From Actinomycetales bacterium JB111 (GTDB lineage Bacteria > Actinomycetota > Actinomycetes > Actinomycetales > Actinomycetaceae): a DNA stretch of 64,000 nucleotides. The stretch lies in assembly GCA_900163555.1 (NCBI GenBank), contig FUHX01000019.1:62001-126000 (forward strand). Reading direction: 5' to 3'. The first letter of the stretch is position 1; each line of letters starts with the position of its first letter. Shown piece by piece: positions 50,587-58,304 of this stretch. A model generated the notes under the pieces. That model was given only the letters and a program-made list of their open reading frames with translations. It ran no database searches and was not told where the DNA came from. A program made the position numbers and the translations under genes.

Positions 50587-51377
50587 GCGGGTACCCCGCG
50601 GCGGTCGAGGGCGTCCTGGACGATGCGCAGGCCGGAAAGGCCGGGCAGGCGCGAGATGTTCGCGTCGATGCGGGCCGCGTAGGAGCGGCCCTCCGGGCCG
50701 GAGAACAGGTGACGCATGACGTGGTCGACCTCGGTCTCCGGCATGACGCCGGTGCCGACCGGTCCCCAGAACTTCGTCAGGGCGAAGCGCGCGATCTTCT
50801 GCGCCTTCGGATGCCCCTCGAGCCGCTTGCGGGCCTGGGTCGCGTAGAAGGCCACGTGTCGGGACTCCTGCTTTGCGATGCGCTGCAGCAGCGTGGTGAG
50901 GACGGGCTCCCCCTCGAGCGCGGCGAGCCGGCGGTACGCCTCGCCGGCCGACCACTCGTTTGCCGCTCCCCACGCCATGTGCACGGCGATGAAGTCCTTG
51001 CCGATGAGGTTCGACCCCAGGGACTGGACGACGGGCGAGAGCCTGTCCTTCCATCCGAGCTTGAGCCGCTTCGCCTTGAGCTGGTCGAAGTCGAGGGCGA
51101 TGTCGTGGCGCGCGAGCACGGAGGAGAGCGCCTCCCCGTGCCAGAACTCCTCGCGGTTCCAGAAGGTCATGAAGGCGGAGACAACTCCCTCGGCGTGCGA
51201 GGGGGTCACCAGCATGTCGCGGAGGTAGCAGACCGTGTGGTACTCGACGTCCGCCATGTATCGGATCGTTCGAAGGGTGCGCGGCGGCAACGGGTGCTCG
51301 AGGAAGACGTCGAGGTCGAGGTCCTCGTAGCCCACCCGCTCCGACGTCCGGGTGAATCCATCGATGTCGAACGCCAT
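50583..51377 (-). CDS. Ferritin-like (AurF-type) diiron protein
   Basis: 264-aa helical protein with a ferritin-like set of candidate iron ligands: Glu45 (DVEYH), Glu77 and His80 (REEFWH), Glu141 or Glu146 (NEWSAGEAY), Glu171 and His174 (QESRH). The pattern resembles diiron oxygenases such as AurF or acyl-ACP desaturase-like proteins, but the substrate is unknown. ATG at 51377 begins MAFDIDGF. The frame stays open upstream through the repeat arrays to 51935, which I regard as chance in GC-rich DNA. Confidence 0.75.
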   Translation of the reverse strand: MAFDIDGFTRTSERVGYEDLDLDVFLEHPLPPRTLRTIRYMADVEYHTVCYLRDMLVTPSHAEGVVSAFMTFWNREEFWHGEALSSVLARHDIALDFDQLKAKRLKLGWKDRLSPVVQSLGSNLIGKDFIAVHMAWGAANEWSAGEAYRRLAALEGEPVLTTLLQRIAKQESRHVAFYATQARKRLEGHPKAQKIARFALTKFWGPVGTGVMPETEVDHVMRHLFSGPEGRSYAARIDANISRLPGLSGLRIVQDALDRRGVPA

Positions 51378-51449
51378 GACTCGTAGGTTAGCGGGCAAGG
51401 CGGATCGACGTCCGGGCGGTCTCGGTGGCGGTGGTGCTCCGCTATGTGC

Positions 51450-51481
51450 GTTCGACCTGGGTGTTCGATCTGGGTGTTCGA
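51450..51481. repeat. 13-base tandem repeat, about 2.5 copies
   Basis: Unit GTTCGAYCTGGGT starts at 51450, 51463 and 51476. Confidence 0.6.
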
Positions 51482-51550
51482 CGACGCCCCGCGTCCCCCT
51501 CGAGAGTCCGGTCGTCCAATGTGGTGACGCCGTCAGCCGTCGGCGTCCCC

Positions 51551-51601
51551 CGTCGCTCCTCTCCCCCCGTCGCTCCTCTCCCCCCGTCGCTCCTCTCCCC
51601 T
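51551..51601. repeat. 17-base tandem repeat, three copies
   Basis: Unit CGTCGCTCCTCTCCCCC starts at 51551, 51568 and 51585; the first two copies are identical and the third differs at the last base. A period of 17 does not keep a reading frame. Confidence 0.85.
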
Positions 51602-51622
51602 CGTCTCGACCAGCCCCGGGTT

Positions 51623-51701
51623 GGTCGGCTTCCGCTCGGGTCGGCTTTCGCCCGGGTCGGCTTTCTCCCGGGTCGGCTTTCTCCCGGGTCGGCTTCTTCC
51701 G
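51623..51701. repeat. 16-base tandem repeat, about five copies
   Basis: Unit GGTCGGCTTTCTCCCG starts at 51623, 51639, 51655, 51671 and 51687. Copies three and four are identical; the outer copies are diverged. Confidence 0.85.
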
Positions 51702-51726
51702 CGCCGTTTCCATCTGATCCCACCTC

Positions 51727-51810
51727 GGCTCCGTCGCCTTCCGGTCTGGCTCCGTCGCCTTCCGGTCTGGCTCCGTCGTCTGCCGGTCTGGCTCCGTCGT
51801 CTCCCGTCCT
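51727..51810. repeat. 21-base tandem repeat, four copies
   Basis: Unit of 21 bases beginning GGCTCCGTCG and ending CCGGTCT starts at 51727, 51748, 51769 and 51790. Copies one and two are identical, three and four diverge. On the minus strand it would read as a repeated EPDRKAT heptad, but adjoining arrays with periods 16 and 17 argue against coding. Confidence 0.85.
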
Positions 51811-51920
51811 GGATCGGGGGGCCGGAAGGTGGGGATTGTGTCAAGCCGTGGGGCGGTCGCCTGTGGATGAGGTGGCGCGTCGACTACCTGTGGAAATCGG
51901 CGGAATTGCAACGAAAAGTC

Positions 51921-51949
51921 TTGACACTCGAACACCTGTTCGATAGACT
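51921..51949 (+). promoter_or_regulatory. SOS-type promoter: -35, LexA-box, -10
   Basis: TTGACA (51921-51926), 17 bases, TAGACT (51944-51949) is the best promoter in the window. The spacer is filled by CGAACACCTGTTCG (51929-51942), a palindrome matching the Gram-positive/actinobacterial LexA box CGAAC-N4-GTTCG. LexA bound here would block RNA polymerase, so the downstream HNH gene should be induced by DNA damage. It lies 52 bases before the start codon. Confidence 0.8.
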
Positions 51950-52000
51950 TCGGGGAAGGAAGACAGGCCAGGACTCAACGACGAGCGGGGGTGGACAGAC

Positions 52001-53608
52001 ATGGCACAACACGACCTCATCGACCAGCGCCCCGGTGCCGCCGGCCACCCGCTGGAGCAGCTGCGCGACCTCGTCCACAGCCTGGAGGACCTGGTCGGCC
52101 TGGACGCCCACGCCCTGTCCTCCGCGGAGCTCACGGAGGGGATCGGGCTGGTCGAGCAGGCCGGCCGGCGCCTGGCCCACATCGAGTCCTCCCTCATCGG
52201 CGCCGTCGAGTCCTCCGGCACGTGGTCCTTGGACGGACACCGCACCCTGGCCACCTGGCTCCGAGCGCGCACCTCAGCCAGCAAGGCCGCGACGGCCGTC
52301 ACGGTCCGTAACTCCCGGGGACTGCGCCACCACCTCCCCCACGCCGCCAAGTCTCTGGCAGCGGGCAGGATCGGGGCCGATCACGTCTCCGTGCTGACCC
52401 GGCACGTGCTGTCCAACCCGCACCTGGTCGACCTGGTCGCTGACCCCGAGACTGAGACGATGCTCGTGGCCCATGCGGAGCAGCACGACGCGTCCAACTT
52501 CGACATCATCGTCCGCCGCTGGGCCACCCAGGCCGACCCCGCAGCCGCCGACCGGGCCTGGCAGGACCCCACCCGCCGTGAGCACCTCGCGATCTCACCG
52601 ACCATGGGTGGCTGGCACCTCGTGGGGTGGTTGGACGAGGCCAGCGGACACGTCGTCCGTACCGCCATGGACGCCATCGCCGGCTCCCAGCGCCAGGCCG
52701 GTGACGGGCTCACCATCGCCGAACGGCGCGCCGGTGCGCTTGTGACCGCGAGCCACAAGATGCTGACGGATGGTTCGGTGACTCCGAACGCGCGGATCCG
52801 ACCCCACATCACCATCACCGCCACCCTGGAGACGGTCCGGGCGATCATCGAGGCCAGCGAGCACCCCCTGACCGGGCCCGACGCTCACGGCAACGACACG
52901 CCCAGCGACGCGAGCACGGCACACGGCGGACAGACCTTCGGGACCGGCGATGCCTCCGCGCAGCCTGCGCTGCCGGACCTGTCGACCTGGGCCCCGGGTG
53001 ACGACCACCAGATCGGCACCGGACTGGACTACCAGGTCCTCAAGGGCATCGAGCCGGCCACGTTCAGTGACCGGAGCCCGCTCAGCCCGAAGATGCTCGC
53101 CCGGTTCCTGTGCGACAGCGAATGGGCCCGCGTCATCTTCGGACCCGAGTCCACCGTCCTGGACGTCGGCCGAGCCCAACGCATCCACCCCGCGAACATG
53201 GTCCGAGCGGTCATCGCCCGCGACCAGCACTGCCAGTACCCCGGCTGTCAGTCACCACCCGAGTACGGCGAGATCCACCACGCCCTGCAATGGTTCACCC
53301 ACTCGGGGCCCACGGACGTCGAGCACGGAATCCTGCTGTGCTACCACCACCACACCTACGTCCACAAACACGACATCACCATCACCTCGGTCGGAGGCGA
53401 ATGGATCTTCACCCGCCCCAGCGGCGAACCCATCACCCCGCGAGTACCACACACATGGACCCCCGACCCTTCGCCGAACACACAGCCGAACGAGACCCCA
53501 CTCGACCAGGACGACCCAGGGAACAGGTCGGGGGACAACTCTGCCCACAGCGACGTGACCGACGGACGCGACGAGCCTGAGGGACCCGGCGAGCCCACGG
53601 AATGGTGA
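52001..53608 (+). CDS. DUF222 / HNH endonuclease (13E12 family)
   Basis: 535-aa protein with an N-terminal DUF222 helical domain (about 15-330, including GWHLVGWLDEASGHVV) and a C-terminal HNH nuclease domain. The nuclease carries zinc Cys pair CQYPGC near 410, EIHHALQW with the catalytic His near 421, and CYHHHTYVH near 446. A polar, Pro/Asp-rich tail follows. The family matches the mycobacterial 13E12 repeat proteins, which are multicopy and often next to mobile DNA. ATG at 52001 is preceded by GGGGGTGG. It is transcribed from a promoter overlapped by a LexA box, as reported for some 13E12 genes in Mycobacterium tuberculosis. Confidence 0.9.
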   Translation: MAQHDLIDQRPGAAGHPLEQLRDLVHSLEDLVGLDAHALSSAELTEGIGLVEQAGRRLAHIESSLIGAVESSGTWSLDGHRTLATWLRARTSASKAATAVTVRNSRGLRHHLPHAAKSLAAGRIGADHVSVLTRHVLSNPHLVDLVADPETETMLVAHAEQHDASNFDIIVRRWATQADPAAADRAWQDPTRREHLAISPTMGGWHLVGWLDEASGHVVRTAMDAIAGSQRQAGDGLTIAERRAGALVTASHKMLTDGSVTPNARIRPHITITATLETVRAIIEASEHPLTGPDAHGNDTPSDASTAHGGQTFGTGDASAQPALPDLSTWAPGDDHQIGTGLDYQVLKGIEPATFSDRSPLSPKMLARFLCDSEWARVIFGPESTVLDVGRAQRIHPANMVRAVIARDQHCQYPGCQSPPEYGEIHHALQWFTHSGPTDVEHGILLCYHHHTYVHKHDITITSVGGEWIFTRPSGEPITPRVPHTWTPDPSPNTQPNETPLDQDDPGNRSGDNSAHSDVTDGRDEPEGPGEPTEW

Positions 53609-53646
53609 CCGCTCAGCTGATCCGACGGCTCAGAGAGATGCGAGCG

Positions 53647-54471
53647 TCAGCGCAGGAAGAGTGCCCGGAGTCGGGCGGTGGTCAGCCACAGGCCGAGTCC
53701 GATCATCCCGACGAAGTAGCCGAGATGGCCGAGCGTCGACCACTCGATGTGCCCGACCGAGAGGTGCCGCATCATCTCCACGCCGTGCCACAGCGGCAGC
53801 GCCTTGATGAACCACTGGGCGGCCTCGGGGTAGACCTCGATCGGGTAGAGCGTCGCGGACAGCAGGAACATCGGCAGCATGACGAAGCCGATGACATCCA
53901 TCTGCTGGAAGGTCCGCATGAAGCTCGTGACGCCCATGCCGATCGCCGCGAACCCGAACGCGACGAGGACCGCGGCGGGGATCATGAGCAACGCCCACCA
54001 GCTCGTCACGAGCCCCATGATCCCCATGACGCCGAGGAACCCGGTCGCGTACAGCAGGCCGCGGAACAGGGCCATGAAGATCTCGCCGAGCGCGACGTCG
54101 AGCGGCCCGAGGGAGGTCTGCAGCATCGCCTGGTAGAGCTTGGCGTAGTTGAGCTTGAAGAAGACGTTGAACGTGGAGTCGTAGATCGCCCCGTTCATAG
54201 CCGACGTCGCGAGCAGCGCCGGCGCGATGTACGCCGCGTAGTCGACCAGCTGCCCACCCGGTCCCGTGACCTGGCCGACGATGCCGCCCATGCCGACGCC
54301 CATGGCAAGCAGGTAGAGCACCGGCTCGAAGAAGCCGGAGACGAGGATGATCCAGTTCTGCGCGAACACCACCGCGAATCCGCGCTCGATGACGGCGCGC
54401 GTGTTGCGCGCCCACACCGAACGGATCCTGGCGGTGACCGTGAGGCGCCCGGAGGGCCGGGTGAGGGTCAT
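53647..54471 (-). CDS. ABC-2 exporter permease (second)
   Basis: 274-aa permease of the ABC-2/NodJ-DrrB type with six predicted helices (first at about 40-65 ILVSGFFEPVLYLLAMGVGMG). The characteristic MLPMFLLSATLYPIEVYPEAAQWFIKALPLWHGVEMMR lies at about 195-235. ATG at 54471 overlaps the first permease's stop by 4 bases. It forms an exporter with the ATPase and the other permease; cargo unknown. Confidence 0.9.
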   Translation of the reverse strand: MTLTRPSGRLTVTARIRSVWARNTRAVIERGFAVVFAQNWIILVSGFFEPVLYLLAMGVGMGGIVGQVTGPGGQLVDYAAYIAPALLATSAMNGAIYDSTFNVFFKLNYAKLYQAMLQTSLGPLDVALGEIFMALFRGLLYATGFLGVMGIMGLVTSWWALLMIPAAVLVAFGFAAIGMGVTSFMRTFQQMDVIGFVMLPMFLLSATLYPIEVYPEAAQWFIKALPLWHGVEMMRHLSVGHIEWSTLGHLGYFVGMIGLGLWLTTARLRALFLR

Positions 54472-55352
54472 GCGCCGAGCCTCTTCGTGTACCCACGCCG
54501 CGCCCACGCCAGCCCGAGAAGCACGAGGGCGACGAGCACGGCCACGTGCACGACCATGAGCCACGGCGGGACGTCCGCCCCGTACGAGGCGACGCGGGCG
54601 AGCTGGGTGCCGTGCCAGACGGGCGAGATCCAGCCGATCCACTGCAGGTAGACCGGGAGCACACCGAGCGGGAAGAACGTGCCCGAGAAGAGGAACATCG
54701 GCATGACGATGAAGCGCTGGATGAAGGAGAACTGGAAGCCCTCGTTCTCCAGCGTCGAGGAGTACGCCTGCAGGGGCGCGCCGAAGGCCGCGGCGGTGAG
54801 CACGCCGATCGGGACGACGAGGATCGAGGCCGCCGACGACGTCGCACCGAACGCGAGCATGATCAGCCAGAACACGGTGCACTGGGCCGTGAAGCGGATC
54901 ATGACGCCGGTGAAGTGGCCGAAGGCGATCTGGCCCGGCGTCATCGCGGTGGCGGCCGGACCGTAGTAGAGGCGGTCCCACTTGAACCCGCCGAACACCG
55001 GGAAGGTGAGCTCGCCGGAGGTCGACATGACGGTCGTCGACACGAGGATGGCCGGGGCGACGAACACGAGGTACTCCACGCCGTCGACCTGCCCGGCCCC
55101 CGACTGCACGAGCGTGCCCAGGCCGATGCCCATGGCGATCATGTAGAGCAACGGCTGCCCGACGGCGTACATCAGCGCCGAGAAGGCGTACGCCCGGAAC
55201 TTCCGCATCCATGCCTCGACCTCGAACCACCAGCCCCAGCGCCGGGTGACCCGAGCCATGGCGAGGTGCCGCTCGGTGGCGCCCGCCGACGTCTCACCCG
55301 CCGGCCGCGTCCCGAGCGCCGAGCCGTTCGCGGTCACGTCGCTGCTAGTCAA
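54468..55352 (-). CDS. ABC-2 exporter permease (first)
   Basis: 294-aa permease with six predicted helices after a 35-aa polar N-terminus. Typical segments are GQPLLYMIAMGIGLGTLV near 65, FVAPAILVSTTVMSTSGELTFPVF near 95 and MFLFSGTFFPLGVLPVYLQWIGWISPVWHGTQL near 215. The TTG at 55352 is supported by AGGAG five bases upstream and overlaps the ATPase gene stop by 8 bases; a GTG at 55337 is an alternative. The two permeases share the same topology, indicating an old duplication. Confidence 0.88.
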   Translation of the reverse strand: MTSSDVTANGSALGTRPAGETSAGATERHLAMARVTRRWGWWFEVEAWMRKFRAYAFSALMYAVGQPLLYMIAMGIGLGTLVQSGAGQVDGVEYLVFVAPAILVSTTVMSTSGELTFPVFGGFKWDRLYYGPAATAMTPGQIAFGHFTGVMIRFTAQCTVFWLIMLAFGATSSAASILVVPIGVLTAAAFGAPLQAYSSTLENEGFQFSFIQRFIVMPMFLFSGTFFPLGVLPVYLQWIGWISPVWHGTQLARVASYGADVPPWLMVVHVAVLVALVLLGLAWARRGYTKRLGA

Positions 55353-56268
55353 CGAGACTCCTGCCCGTCAGGCGGAGGAACACGTCCTCCAGGGAGGAGC
55401 GGCGTACGAGGGACGTCACCGGGTTCAGCCCGCGGCGGCCGACCTCCTCGAGCGCGCCCTCGCCGTCGTGCGCGTACATGAGCACGCGGTCCGGCAGGAT
55501 CTCGATGCGGTCGGCGATGTCCGTGAGCTCGTCGACCACGGTGGCGTTGCGCTCCGAACCGAAGCGCAGCTCGACGACCTCGCGCGTGGAGTACTCGCGG
55601 ATGAGGCCCTGCGGGGACCCCGACGCCATGATCTTCCCGTGGTCGACGACGATGAGACGGTCGCAGAGCTGCTCGGCCTCGTCCATGAAGTGCGTGGTCA
55701 CGACGAGGGTCGTGCCGTTCTCCTTCAGCCGGAACAGCCGGTCCCAGAGGATGTGTCGGGCCTGCGGGTCGAGCCCGGTGGTCGGCTCGTCGAGCAGGAG
55801 CACCTTCGGGTCGTTGACGAGCCCACGGGCGATCGTGAGCCGGCGCTTCATGCCGCCCGAGAGGGCTTGGACCTTCGACTTCGCCTTCTCGGTCAGCTGC
55901 GCGAACTGAAGCAGCTCGTCCGCCTTCGGCCCCAGCTCGGCGCGCGTAATGCCGAAGAACCGGCCGTACATGATGAGGTTCTCCCGCACGCGCAGCTCCT
56001 CGTCGAGGTTGTCCTGCTGCGGGATGACGCCGAGGTGCGCGCGCACCTGCGGGCCCTGGAGCCCGGGGTCCATGCCGAGGACGGACAGCTCCCCGCCGGT
56101 GCGGTCGAGCGTGCCGCCGATCATGCGCATCGTCGTCGACTTGCCGGCCCCGTTCGGGCCGAGCAGTCCGAAGCTCTCCCCCGGCGCCACCTCGAAGTCG
56201 ATGCCGTCGACGGCGACGAAGTCGCCGTACGTCTTGCGCAACGCATGGGCGTGGATGGCTGGAGGCAC
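55345..56268 (-). CDS. ABC transporter ATP-binding protein (DrrA/NodI-like)
   Basis: 307-aa ATPase that energises the two ABC-2 permeases. Walker A LLGPNGAGKSTTMR near residue 40, Q-loop VIPQQDNLDEEL near 85, signature LSGGMKRRLTIARGL near 135, Walker B VLLLDEPTTGLDP near 155, and H-loop VTTHFMDEAEQL near 190 are complete. The C-terminal 80 residues are the usual extension. I choose the GTG at 56268; the GTG at 56295 is possible. A TATCGT six bases before 56268 could make it leaderless, but no -35 is convincing. Confidence 0.92.
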   Translation of the reverse strand: MPPAIHAHALRKTYGDFVAVDGIDFEVAPGESFGLLGPNGAGKSTTMRMIGGTLDRTGGELSVLGMDPGLQGPQVRAHLGVIPQQDNLDEELRVRENLIMYGRFFGITRAELGPKADELLQFAQLTEKAKSKVQALSGGMKRRLTIARGLVNDPKVLLLDEPTTGLDPQARHILWDRLFRLKENGTTLVVTTHFMDEAEQLCDRLIVVDHGKIMASGSPQGLIREYSTREVVELRFGSERNATVVDELTDIADRIEILPDRVLMYAHDGEGALEEVGRRGLNPVTSLVRRSSLEDVFLRLTGRSLVD

Positions 56269-56305
56269 GGATGGACGATAGTCGACCCCGCCCACGCTGC
56301 CGAAC

Positions 56306-56845
56306 TCATTTCAGACGACGGGTGTCCCCTGGCCATGGCGCCGTCCCGTCGAGCGCCCGCCGGGCCCGGTCGCGGGCCTCGCGCGAGGAGGCGACGAGGT
56401 CCTCCGGCGCCCCGGCCTCGGTCCGCAGGGTGAGAGCGCGTTCGAATGCCACAAGAGCCTCGGAGACGTTCCCGGCGGACCAGTGCGCCTTGCCGAGGTG
56501 CTGCGTCATCACCGCCTCACGGGGCGTGCCCGCCGTCTCGGCGACGAGCGAGTCGTAGATGTCGATCGCCTCGGCCGTGCGGCCGAGGTCCCGCAGGACG
56601 TCGGCGTGCAGCGCCCGGTGCCGGGGCGTCGGCCGCGAGCCGACCAGGTCACGGGCGATCGGCAGGGCCGACCCGGGGCGGCGCGACCACAGCAGGACGA
56701 GGAGCTCCAGCGTCGGATCGTCGCCCTGCGCCGCCCGGAAGGCCGCCTCGTCGTCGATGACCGGGAGGAGGGTGTCGGAGTCGAAGTGCCAGCCCGACCC
56801 ACCGGTCACGGTCGGCACGGACCCCTGTGACGGGTCCCGACTCAC
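56306..56845 (-). CDS. TPR-type protein
   Basis: 179-aa soluble protein with about three tetratricopeptide-like helix pairs: HRALHADVLRDLGRTAEAIDIYDSLV, VMTQHLGKAHWSAGNVSEALVAFERALTLR, and the preceding LELLVLLWSRRPGSALPIARDLV. Probably a protein-interaction module; I know no specific role. GTG at 56845 overlaps the upstream gene's stop as GTGA. Confidence 0.75.
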   Translation of the reverse strand: MSRDPSQGSVPTVTGGSGWHFDSDTLLPVIDDEAAFRAAQGDDPTLELLVLLWSRRPGSALPIARDLVGSRPTPRHRALHADVLRDLGRTAEAIDIYDSLVAETAGTPREAVMTQHLGKAHWSAGNVSEALVAFERALTLRTEAGAPEDLVASSREARDRARRALDGTAPWPGDTRRLK

Positions 56846-57462
56846 TCGAAACGGCTCGTGTCTCCGGCGCCCTCCCGGGCGACGACCGGCTCGCCGGACG
56901 AGAGGTCGACGACCGTGGTCGGCTCGGTGGAGGTCACCTCGGAGTCGATGACCACATCGAGCGCGTGCCCGACCTCGTCGGCCACCATCCACCCCTCGCT
57001 CATCGGGGCGTTCTGCTCGGGGAGGATCAGGGTGGAGGACAGGATCGGCTCGCCGAGCTCCCGGACGAGGGCGAGGGCGACCGGGTGGTCCGGGATGCGC
57101 ACGCCGACCGTCAGCTTCTTCGGGTGCACCATCATCCGCGGCACCTCCTTGGTCGCCCTGAGGATGAACGTGTACGGCCCGGGCGTGAGCGACTTGATGA
57201 GCCGGAACTCCGAGTTGTCCACGATGACGACCGACCCGAGCTGGGCGAAGTCGTGGCAGACCAGTGTGAAGTGGTGCTTCTTGTCGATGCGGCGGATGCG
57301 CGTGATCCGCTCGATCGCCTCCTTGTTGCCGGGCGAGGCGCCGAGCGCGTAGCCGGAGTCGGTCGGGTACGCGATGAGCCCGCCGGAGCGCAGGACGTCG
57401 ACCGCCTGGGCGACCTTGCGGGGCTCGGGATCCTTCGGGTGGATGTCCAGGTGACGAGTCAT
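56842..57462 (-). CDS. YciO-type YrdC/Sua5-domain protein
   Basis: 206-aa member of the YrdC/Sua5 family, closer to Escherichia coli YciO than to TsaC: it begins with RHLDIHPKDPEPRKVAQAV and shares AYPTDSGYALG near 32, FTLVCHDFAQL near 65, TPGPYTFILRATKEVPRMM near 93 and PTTVVDLSSGEPVVVREG-like PVVAREGAGD at the end. The family makes threonylcarbamoyl-AMP for tRNA t6A; YciO-type members do not always replace TsaC, so the exact role is open. ATG at 57462. Confidence 0.88.
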   Translation of the reverse strand: MTRHLDIHPKDPEPRKVAQAVDVLRSGGLIAYPTDSGYALGASPGNKEAIERITRIRRIDKKHHFTLVCHDFAQLGSVVIVDNSEFRLIKSLTPGPYTFILRATKEVPRMMVHPKKLTVGVRIPDHPVALALVRELGEPILSSTLILPEQNAPMSEGWMVADEVGHALDVVIDSEVTSTEPTTVVDLSSGEPVVAREGAGDTSRFE

Positions 57463-57545
57463 CTGCCCATGGTGCCAGTCGTCCCGCCGCCGGTCGCGCC
57501 GTCCGTGACCCGATTCGCGAACCCGGGGCGCCGACCTCCGGCTCG

Positions 57546-58304
57546 TCAGCCCTCGGGGCGCACGAGGTTCTCGACCTGCTGGACGAGCCGGAAGCCGAGC
57601 CGTTCGTACAGCCGCCGCGGCCCGTCGACGTCGGTCCACGTGCCGAGCTGGATCGCGGATGCGCCGTCGCCGAGCTCGCGACAGGCGATCGCGCTGGTGA
57701 GGGCCGCGCCGATCCCACGCCCGCGGGCGGCGGGGCGCGTGCCGAGCCCGGAGAGCACGGCCACCTCTCCCCCGCCGAGCATCGGCGCCCGGTTGCAGGC
57801 CATGACGGCGAGCCACGTCCCGTCCTCGACGTAGCCGGTCCAGGACAGCTCGTCCACGTGCTGCAGCGCCCAGGTGTCCGGGTACGCCTCGGCGAGCACG
57901 TCGGGGACGATCACACTCGCCTCCGCCGGCTCGAGCGCCCGGGCGTTCCCCTCCCCGTCCCGCCGCGGCGGCGCCTCGGTGAGCACGAGCAGGTCCCACG
58001 CGCGTCCCGACGTCAGGGACGGCCACGGCTCCGCCGCCGCGTCCCCCGCCCGACGACGGACCTCGTCCAGGGTGCCGAGCGGCGCCTGGACGGAGGTCAC
58101 GTCGTCGAGCGGGTGGGACAGCAGGAGGTCGGCGATCTCGCCGATCTCGCCGGAGGCGAGGAGCCGGAGGCCCGAACCGCGAGGGTCGGGTCCGACCCCG
58201 ACCCCGGCCCGGTCGGACTGTGCGAGGACCGTCGCCCCGAACCGGGCCGCCTGTGCGCGGTAGAACATGTCGCCCGCGAGGAAGCCCGTGTCGGTCAGGC
58301 TCAC
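57546..58304 (-). CDS. GNAT-family acetyltransferase
   Basis: 252-aa protein; the GNAT domain is in the C-terminal half with the acetyl-CoA loop [21 protein letters not shown] near 188-208 and [18 protein letters not shown] at the end. The N-terminal 110 residues show no family I recognise. GTG at 58304 overlaps the aspS stop as GTGA, so it is probably coupled to aspS. Acceptor unknown. Confidence 0.82.
   Translation of the reverse strand: MSLTDTGFLAGDMFYRAQAARFGATVLAQSDRAGVGVGPDPRGSGLRLLASGEIGEIADLLLSHPLDDVTSVQAPLGTLDEVRRRAGDAAAEPWPSLTSGRAWDLLVLTEAPPRRDGEGNARALEPAEASVIVPDVLAEAYPDTWALQHVDELSWTGYVEDGTWLAVMACNRAPMLGGGEVAVLSGLGTRPAARGRGIGAALTSAIACRELGDGASAIQLGTWTDVDGPRRLYERLGFRLVQQVENLVRPEG

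Larger units (their letters stand above)
51378..52000. other. Non-coding stretch with repeat arrays and a promoter
   Basis: 623 bases without a convincing gene between the diiron protein and the HNH gene. It holds four tandem-repeat arrays (13, 17, 16 and 21 base periods, listed separately) and, at its right end, the SOS-type promoter of the HNH gene. Open frames cross it on both strands only because stops are rare at this base composition. Confidence 0.7.

Noticed and set aside
51551-51810. CRISPR array
   Set aside because: Units are contiguous without unique spacers, too short, and no cas genes are present.
50583-51935. In-frame N-terminal extension of the diiron protein through the tandem repeats, giving a heptad-repeat domain
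   Set aside because: Arrays with 16- and 17-base periods do not preserve a frame, the extension is low complexity, and the ATG at 51377 gives a normal protein start.
37521-53646. Prophage or insertion sequence associated with the HNH/DUF222 gene
   Set aside because: No transposase, integrase, terminal inverted repeats or phage genes were seen; the HNH family is mobile-like but the flanks are ordinary genes.
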